10,348 bases of DNA from Phycisphaerales bacterium. GTDB lineage: Bacteria > Planctomycetota > Phycisphaerae > SM23-33. The stretch is taken from NCBI GenBank assembly GCA_003171235.1, contig PMYM01000153.1:211-10558 (forward strand), given 5' to 3'. The translations under genes and the position numbers were made by a program. Below are positions 6,782 to 10,348 of the stretch, piece by piece. A model generated the notes under the pieces. The model had not been told where the DNA came from. It saw only the letters and a list, made by a program, of their open reading frames with translations, and made no database searches. Numbering within the stretch: position 1 is the stretch's first letter; each line of letters begins with the position of its first letter.

Positions 6782-6839
6782 GGCATATCTGGCATAGCCA
6801 GAATGTAATGCCGCCGCGGTTTCTGCCCTTGAGGCATTA
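6782..6839 (+). promoter_or_regulatory. Mutually exclusive stem-loops between the lipoprotein and sigma genes
   Basis: One fold pairs GGCAT (6782-6786) with ATGCC (6808-6812), enclosing a perfect TCTGGC/GCCAGA hairpin (6788-6793 with 6797-6802). The alternative fold pairs TAATGCC (6806-6812) with GGCATTA (6833-6839). Both use bases 6808-6812, so they cannot coexist. The arrangement is attenuator-like, but it lies upstream of the candidate sigma promoter and would only be transcribed from the lipoprotein gene. Confidence 0.35.
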
Positions 6840-6863
6840 TCTACCTGTCAAGATCATCGCCTT

Positions 6864-6893
6864 GGCAACCTGATTTGCCGGCTTGCTTTTTTT
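6864..6893 (+). terminator. Possible intrinsic terminator of the lipoprotein gene
   Basis: GGCAA (6864-6868) pairs with TTGCC (6875-6879) over a 6-nt loop, followed after seven bases by a run of seven T (6887-6893). The stem is short and the T-run is not adjacent, so confidence is low. Confidence 0.3.
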
Positions 6894-6911
6894 GTCCAGG
6901 GGTGGGATAAT
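6883..6911 (+). promoter_or_regulatory. Candidate promoter for the sigma-factor gene
   Basis: GATAAT (6906-6911, 5 of 6 to the -10 consensus) is preceded at 17 bp by TTGCTT (6883-6888). The predicted start near 6918 gives a leader of about 48 nt to the ATG at 6966. Confidence 0.5.
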
Positions 6912-6965
6912 TCCGGTGGAAGCCCGTGTCTGCTCGAACTGGCTGTGGCCGCGGGAGACGGGTCT

Positions 6966-8636
6966 ATGGGCAACTACTTGCTGAAGCCCGTAGAGGAACT
7001 GGCAAAGCAGTTGTCGGCCGGCCTGACACGCCTGCGAAAAGATTACGTGGACGCAGCCGAGTCCCTGCTGAGCATTGTCCAGCCCGACCTGGAATATCCC
7101 TACGAACTGGTTTTGTATCGTTTGACGGGGTATCGCTCCGCCCGCGCCCGCCCAATTCAACCGCTGGCGGGCAAGGCGTTGCGGCACGACCTGCGGGCCT
7201 TGATCCTGGAAATTTGCGACAGTTTCGATCTGAAGACATCCGACTACGGCCAGGCGGCCTACAACCTGCGCTCGCTGGCGCAGCGGCTGAGGGTTTCAAC
7301 CAAGACCGTCCAGCGCTGGTGCAAAAGCGGGTTGGTGGCCAGGCGGCTGGTTTTCCCCGACGGCAAAAAGCGGCTGGCATTCCTGAGCGGCTCGGTGCGC
7401 AGCTTTGCCCGCCAGCGTCGGCGGCAGGTCCTGCGGTCGGTGCGTTTCAGCCAGATGTCCCAGGCCGAGGTGGACTTTGTGGTTCGCCGGGCGCGGCGGA
7501 TGGCCCTCCGGCAGGGGGGCTCGCTGCTGGCGATCAGCCGGCGGCTGGCGCGCCGCACCGCCCGGGCGGTCGAGACCATCCGCTACACGCTGCGCAACTA
7601 CGATCGCGCCAACCCCGGCATGGCCATTTTCCCCGGGCAATCTTCGCCGCTGGATGCGGCCAGCCGGCAGGCCATCTATCGCTGTTTCCTGCATGGCATT
7701 TCCGCTTCCACCCTGGCCGGCCGATACCGGCGCACACGGGGCAGCATCTACCGCCTCATCAACGAGGCCCGGGCCAGGGCACTGCTCCAGCGCAAGATGG
7801 AATACATCTACAACCCGCAGTTCGACCTGCCGGAGGCCCAAACGCTGATCCTGGCGCCCGACCTTCCGCCCCCGCCCCCGCCGGCCCCGGTGACCCTGGA
7901 AAAGGGCGACGACACCGAGCAGGCGATCATGGGCATTTGCCAGGCCCCGCTGCTGACGGCGACGCAGGAGCGGGCCCTTTTTCAGCAGTACAACTTCCTG
8001 AAGTACCAGGCCGACCACCTGCGCCAGGGCATCGACTGCCAATCGGCCCGCTCGGTGCAACTGCGGCGCATCGAGCGGCTGCTGATGCAGGCCGAAAGCC
8101 TCAAGAGCAGCCTGGTGCGGGCCAACCTCCGGCTGGTGGTCTCCATTGCCCGCCGCCACCTGCGCGGGCCGCAATCGCTGATGGAATTGATCAGCGACGG
8201 AACGGTTTCGCTGATGAAGGCGGTGGAGAAGTTCGATTACGCCAGGGGCTTCAAGTTTTCCACCTACGCCTCCTGGGCCATCATCAAGAACTTCGCCCGC
8301 TCGGTGCCCCAGGAGCGCTACCGGCTGGACCGTTTCGCCACCGCTCCCGAGGAGATGCTGGATGTGACCGGGGGCCTAAGCCGCTACGACGCTCGGGCGG
8401 TCCCGGTCTCCGAACTGCGGGACTGCCTGGAGGTGGTGCTGGCCCAGCTTTCGCCCCGCGAACGCTCCATCCTGGTCAACCATTACGGGCTGGACCAGGA
8501 CGCCCCGCCCCAGACCCTCGAAGAGCTCAGCCGGCACTTGGGCATCTCCAAAGAGCGGGTCCGGCAGATCGAACTCAAGGCCATGGGCAAACTGCGGCAC
8601 ATGCTTCAGCCGGACCGGCAGGGGCTGCTGGGTTAG
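6966..8636 (+). CDS. Sigma70-family RNA polymerase sigma factor with N-terminal multi-HTH extension
   Basis: 556 aa from ATG 6966, chosen over the in-frame GTG at 6945 because GGGAG (6953-6957) sits 8 bases upstream of the ATG. The C-terminal half is a sigma factor: region 1.2-like at 327-352 (LTATQERALFQQYNFLKYQA), region 2 at 380-447 (LRLVVSIARRHL, LMELISDGTVSLMKAVEKFD, GFKFSTYASWAIIKNFARSV) and region 4 at 487-546 (LSPRERSILVNHYGL, LGISKERVRQIELKAMGKLR). Region 3 is reduced to a short linker (about 448-485). The N-terminal 300 residues are not standard sigma: a MerR/excisionase-like HTH at 103-145 (LAQRLRVSTKTVQRWCKSGL), a basic putative HTH at 186-211, and a third at 237-267 (GISASTLAGRYRRTRGSIYR). 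A polyproline linker (300-308) separates the two halves. It should direct RNA polymerase to a promoter subset; the extension may add DNA contacts or regulation. No anti-sigma gene is adjacent. Confidence 0.93.
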   Translation: MGNYLLKPVEELAKQLSAGLTRLRKDYVDAAESLLSIVQPDLEYPYELVLYRLTGYRSARARPIQPLAGKALRHDLRALILEICDSFDLKTSDYGQAAYNLRSLAQRLRVSTKTVQRWCKSGLVARRLVFPDGKKRLAFLSGSVRSFARQRRRQVLRSVRFSQMSQAEVDFVVRRARRMALRQGGSLLAISRRLARRTARAVETIRYTLRNYDRANPGMAIFPGQSSPLDAASRQAIYRCFLHGISASTLAGRYRRTRGSIYRLINEARARALLQRKMEYIYNPQFDLPEAQTLILAPDLPPPPPPAPVTLEKGDDTEQAIMGICQAPLLTATQERALFQQYNFLKYQADHLRQGIDCQSARSVQLRRIERLLMQAESLKSSLVRANLRLVVSIARRHLRGPQSLMELISDGTVSLMKAVEKFDYARGFKFSTYASWAIIKNFARSVPQERYRLDRFATAPEEMLDVTGGLSRYDARAVPVSELRDCLEVVLAQLSPRERSILVNHYGLDQDAPPQTLEELSRHLGISKERVRQIELKAMGKLRHMLQPDRQGLLG

Positions 8637-8650
8637 CGCGGCCCCCGGCG

Positions 8651-8690
8651 AGTTTGCAGGCCCGGCAGGGGTATGCCCGACCTGCAAACT
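8651..8690. repeat. Perfect 10-bp inverted repeat after the sigma-factor gene
   Basis: AGTTTGCAGG (8651-8660) pairs with CCTGCAAACT (8681-8690). The 20-nt loop holds a smaller GGCA/TGCC stem. AAAATAG follows rather than a T-run, so a classical + strand terminator is not supported; a terminator reading on the - strand would have the T-run, but no - strand gene is present. It marks the switch from G+C-rich to A+T-rich sequence. Confidence 0.6.
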
Positions 8691-8755
8691 AAAATAGTAG
8701 TTCCTGGGGTACACGATTTGTTGGTGGAACACCAAGAGAAGGTAAAGGATCTAAA

Positions 8756-9469
8756 ATGAATACTCTCAATGTATCTTTGCATACTGGCATATCCTTTGTA
8801 GCTATTATCATTCTTGTATTCCTAGGGTGTGCCAGGAAGTCGGTGTCATGGACATACCCTGCGTCAGCTCGCGTATCCCTCACAATTCAGGACGCCGACT
8901 CCGGCAAAAAGCTCAATAATGTGATAATGCTGGTTATTACCTCCAAGACTGACCCGATGAAATCGAACATCTTACAGCCACCGTCAGGAGGTATATTTAA
9001 TGCCATGAAGGCGGAAGGTCGTATTGTGGGCGACGGATATGTATTGGAGCAACCAGGAGTTCAGAATCGCCAATGGGTAGGCAAGGGGGAGCTATGGACA
9101 GAGTATTGTGGCATCGAATATCTTTTTTGTGTGGAGGGATATCGACACGAGAGCGCAGAGGATGGCCTTGTTGGAAGTTATTCTAGGGTCAATAAACCTA
9201 TGCCGATAGAGATGAAAAAATACGACCCGGCGGAACGTCACTCCATTATTGGAGCTCGTGTCTGGGCTGAGACTCTGAGCAAGGAAGTTCAGCCGGTATA
9301 TGTGGGGGACAGGGCCTTGCTGAGAAGGTCATTACAGATAGTCCAAGCCCAACTTGAGGCAATACTCGCTAATGACCCTAAAGATAAGGAAACCAGGAAG
9401 GCATTGGACGATGTGCTATCTGCCCAGAAGGCTGTAGAGGGTAGTCCTGTAGGGCACGCGGGTTCGTGA
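8756..9469 (+). CDS. Predicted lipoprotein of unknown function, A+T-rich
   Basis: 237 aa from ATG 8756; AAAGGA (8744-8749) is well spaced 6 bases upstream. The N-terminus has a hydrophobic stretch ending in ILVFLGCARK, with C25 a plausible lipidation site; the n-region lacks Lys or Arg, which is unusual. Residues 33-60 (ARVSLTIQDADSGKKLNNVI) resemble the start of a beta-sandwich of the carboxypeptidase-regulatory or Ig-like kind. The C-terminal 60 residues are helical and charged. No catalytic motif was recognised. Base composition differs strikingly from its neighbours: 19 of 60 bases are G or C at 8761-8820 and 29 of 60 at 9121-9180, against 42 of 60 at 8101-8160 in the sigma gene. Its stop codon lies in the loop of the hairpin at 9454-9492, so the last residues (GHAGS) are encoded by hairpin DNA. 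Horizontal acquisition is likely; function is unknown. Confidence 0.78.
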   Translation: MNTLNVSLHTGISFVAIIILVFLGCARKSVSWTYPASARVSLTIQDADSGKKLNNVIMLVITSKTDPMKSNILQPPSGGIFNAMKAEGRIVGDGYVLEQPGVQNRQWVGKGELWTEYCGIEYLFCVEGYRHESAEDGLVGSYSRVNKPMPIEMKKYDPAERHSIIGARVWAETLSKEVQPVYVGDRALLRRSLQIVQAQLEAILANDPKDKETRKALDDVLSAQKAVEGSPVGHAGS

Positions 9470-9492
9470 GCGAAGCCAGCGGTTCCGCGTGC
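9454..9492. repeat. 8-bp inverted repeat spanning the end of the A+T-rich gene
   Basis: GCACGCGG (9454-9461) pairs with CCGCGTGC (9485-9492). An inner TTCG/CGAA hairpin (9463-9466 with 9471-9474) has the stop codon TGA in its loop. It may act in termination or be the end of an inserted segment. Confidence 0.5.
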
Positions 9493-9520
9493 GAGATGAA
9501 CGGATTCTCGTTCTTTCTTC
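9492..9520 (+). terminator. Weak terminator candidate after the A+T-rich gene
   Basis: CGAGA (about 9492-9496) can pair with TCTCG (9506-9510) and is followed by TTCTTTCTTC (9511-9520). The stem is short and overlaps the preceding inverted repeat by one base; the T-rich tail is interrupted by C. Confidence 0.3.
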
Positions 9521-9525
9521 CCAGA

Positions 9526-9574
9526 GCCGGGTGCCATGCTTCCCCTAAACGACAGGGGAAGCATGGCACCCGGC
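9526..9574. repeat. Perfect 21-bp inverted repeat, REP-like palindrome
   Basis: Bases 9526-9546 are the exact reverse complement of 9554-9574, with a 7-nt loop (AAACGAC). The stem core is GGGTGCCATGCTTCCCC. No T-run follows, so a simple terminator is less likely than an interspersed palindromic repeat. It generates meaningless open frames on both strands. Confidence 0.85.
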
Positions 9575-9591
9575 CACCCCACGAGAATTGC

Positions 9592-9615
9592 GCGAGCGGC
9601 CCGGCAGCCGCTCGC
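9592..9615. repeat. 9-bp inverted repeat next to the 21-bp palindrome
   Basis: GCGAGCGGC (9592-9600) pairs perfectly with GCCGCTCGC (9607-9615) over a 6-nt loop. It lies 17 bp after the larger palindrome. The rest of the spacer to 9749 holds a lone -10-like TAGAAT (9693-9698) without a well-spaced -35 box, a possible promoter for the gene at 9750. Confidence 0.6.
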
Positions 9616-9749
9616 CCTACGGCCGCGACGAGGTCTTCAGAGGTTCCATCTCTTCTTTCTGGATTTTGCGGGACGTGACGGCCTGGCGGGGATAGAATCC
9701 TCAAGCCGGCCTCTGGGCTGCGCCGGCGGCAATAAGGGCGGGATCAGCC

Positions 9750-10348
9750 ATGCGACTTAGGATTGCGGCTTTTCTGTGTGTCTTGGGCCTCGGCGCCGCC
9801 GCCCTGGCCATTTCCCAGCCGATGCTGCCGGAGAACGCCTCCTCCCAGCCTGCCAGCATGCCCAGCCAGGATCGCTGCCGCCAGCAAGCCGACGATCTGC
9901 TAAAACGCCTGGACAGCAATTTCCTGGGCCTGGTCGAGCCGCCCTTCGTGGTGGTGGGCAACTGCTCAGCCGAGCAACTGGCCGAATATGCCGTCGCGGA
10001 CATCCTCCAGCCGGCCCAGATCATGTGGCGGACCTATTTCCAGACGCGCCCCGAAGAGGTCATCCTGGTTCTGCTCTTCCAGGACGACGCCAGCTACCTG
10101 CGCGGGGCCAAGAACCTGTTTGGCGACAGCGACGTCTCGCGCTTCGGCTACTATCGCCCCGAGAGCCGCGCCCTGGTGATCAACACTGCGACCGGGGCGG
10201 GCACGCTGGTCCATGAACTAACCCACGCCCTGATGGCCTGCGACTTCCCCGACGCCCCGCGCTGGCTGCAGGAGGGCCTGGCCAGCCTGCACGAGCAATG
10301 CTGCATCAGGGAAGACCGCATCATCGGCCTGCCCAACTGGCGGCTGAA
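9750..10348 (+). CDS. Secreted HExxH metallopeptidase-like protein, 3' end outside window
   Basis: ATG 9750 opens a frame that runs to the window end without a stop; 199 residues are visible. AAGGGCGGGA (9734-9743) provides a ribosome binding site. Residues 1-20 are a signal peptide (MRLR, hydrophobic core, ALA). Residues 103-110 (EVILVLLF) and the following DDASY look like a core beta strand of a peptidase domain. The zinc site is clear: VHELTHAL with H155, E156 and H159, then WLQEGLASLHE with E175 as the likely third ligand (HExxH-x15-E), the gluzincin arrangement seen in peptidase MA-like families. Protein export suggests an envelope or extracellular enzyme. Substrate cannot be inferred. 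A shorter open frame at 9776-10216 in another register is a shadow. Confidence 0.88.
   Translation, partial: MRLRIAAFLCVLGLGAAALAISQPMLPENASSQPASMPSQDRCRQQADDLLKRLDSNFLGLVEPPFVVVGNCSAEQLAEYAVADILQPAQIMWRTYFQTRPEEVILVLLFQDDASYLRGAKNLFGDSDVSRFGYYRPESRALVINTATGAGTLVHELTHALMACDFPDAPRWLQEGLASLHEQCCIREDRIIGLPNWRL

Noticed and set aside
7296..8174. 292-codon - strand frame inside the sigma-factor gene
   Set aside because: Antisense to well-conserved sigma coding sequence and without its own recognisable signals.
6926..8692. 588-codon + strand frame overlapping the sigma-factor gene
   Set aside because: It is longer than the sigma frame, but its product is a Gly/Pro/Ala/Arg-rich stretch without motifs, whereas the other register has clear sigma regions 2 and 4 and a ribosome binding site. 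It is a high-G+C shadow.
9289..9760. Several short open frames on both strands around the 21-bp palindrome
   Set aside because: They share mirror-image peptides generated by the palindrome and have no start signals or motifs.
9776..10216. 146-codon + strand frame inside the metallopeptidase-like gene
   Set aside because: The register starting at ATG 9750 has a signal peptide and HELTH zinc motif and continues past the window; this one is a Pro/Gly/Arg-rich shadow.

Overview
The window is G+C-rich bacterial DNA. All genes read on the + strand and are mostly single genes separated by spacers that are often hairpin- or repeat-rich. The gene set suggests a planctomycete (Planctomycetota, possibly Phycisphaerae-like): a secreted cytochrome-c-like protein with a CX4CH site, large helical or TPR exported proteins with Ala/Pro/Ser/Thr linkers, and a sigma factor with a long DNA-binding N-terminal extension. 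The taxonomic call rests on family resemblance only.

Layout. (1) 1-2433: the 3' part of a large TPR-type protein whose start lies before the window. (2) 2498-2571: a complete tRNA-Cys(GCA) with a good sigma70-type promoter (TTGCCT, 17 bp, TATACT), then a 131-bp hairpin-rich spacer. (3) 2703-3869: a secreted SH3-like/TPR-like/cytochrome-c-like protein. (4) 4021-4650: a small membrane-anchored protein of unknown function. (5) 4635-4897, inside a 421-bp non-coding stretch: several runs of 7-bp tandem repeats forming a composite module present twice in inverted orientation. (6) 5072-6742: a predicted coiled-coil lipoprotein. (7) 6966-8636: a sigma70-family factor fused to an N-terminal array of putative helix-turn-helix units. 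(8) 8756-9469: an A+T-rich predicted lipoprotein gene, compositionally foreign to its neighbours and flanked by strong palindromes. (9) 9470-9749: a hairpin-rich spacer with a perfect 21-bp inverted repeat. (10) 9750 to the window end: a secreted HExxH metallopeptidase-like protein cut by the window edge.

How the genes fit together: no operon-level pathway is evident. Five of the six proteins are predicted to act at or beyond the cytoplasmic membrane, but the spacing (119 to 421 bp between most genes) and separate candidate promoters argue for independent transcription. The most unusual items are the multi-HTH sigma factor, the inverted composite heptamer-repeat locus, and the A+T-rich lipoprotein gene between palindromes. 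I saw no CRISPR array, transposase, integrase, toxin-antitoxin pair or recognisable defence system.
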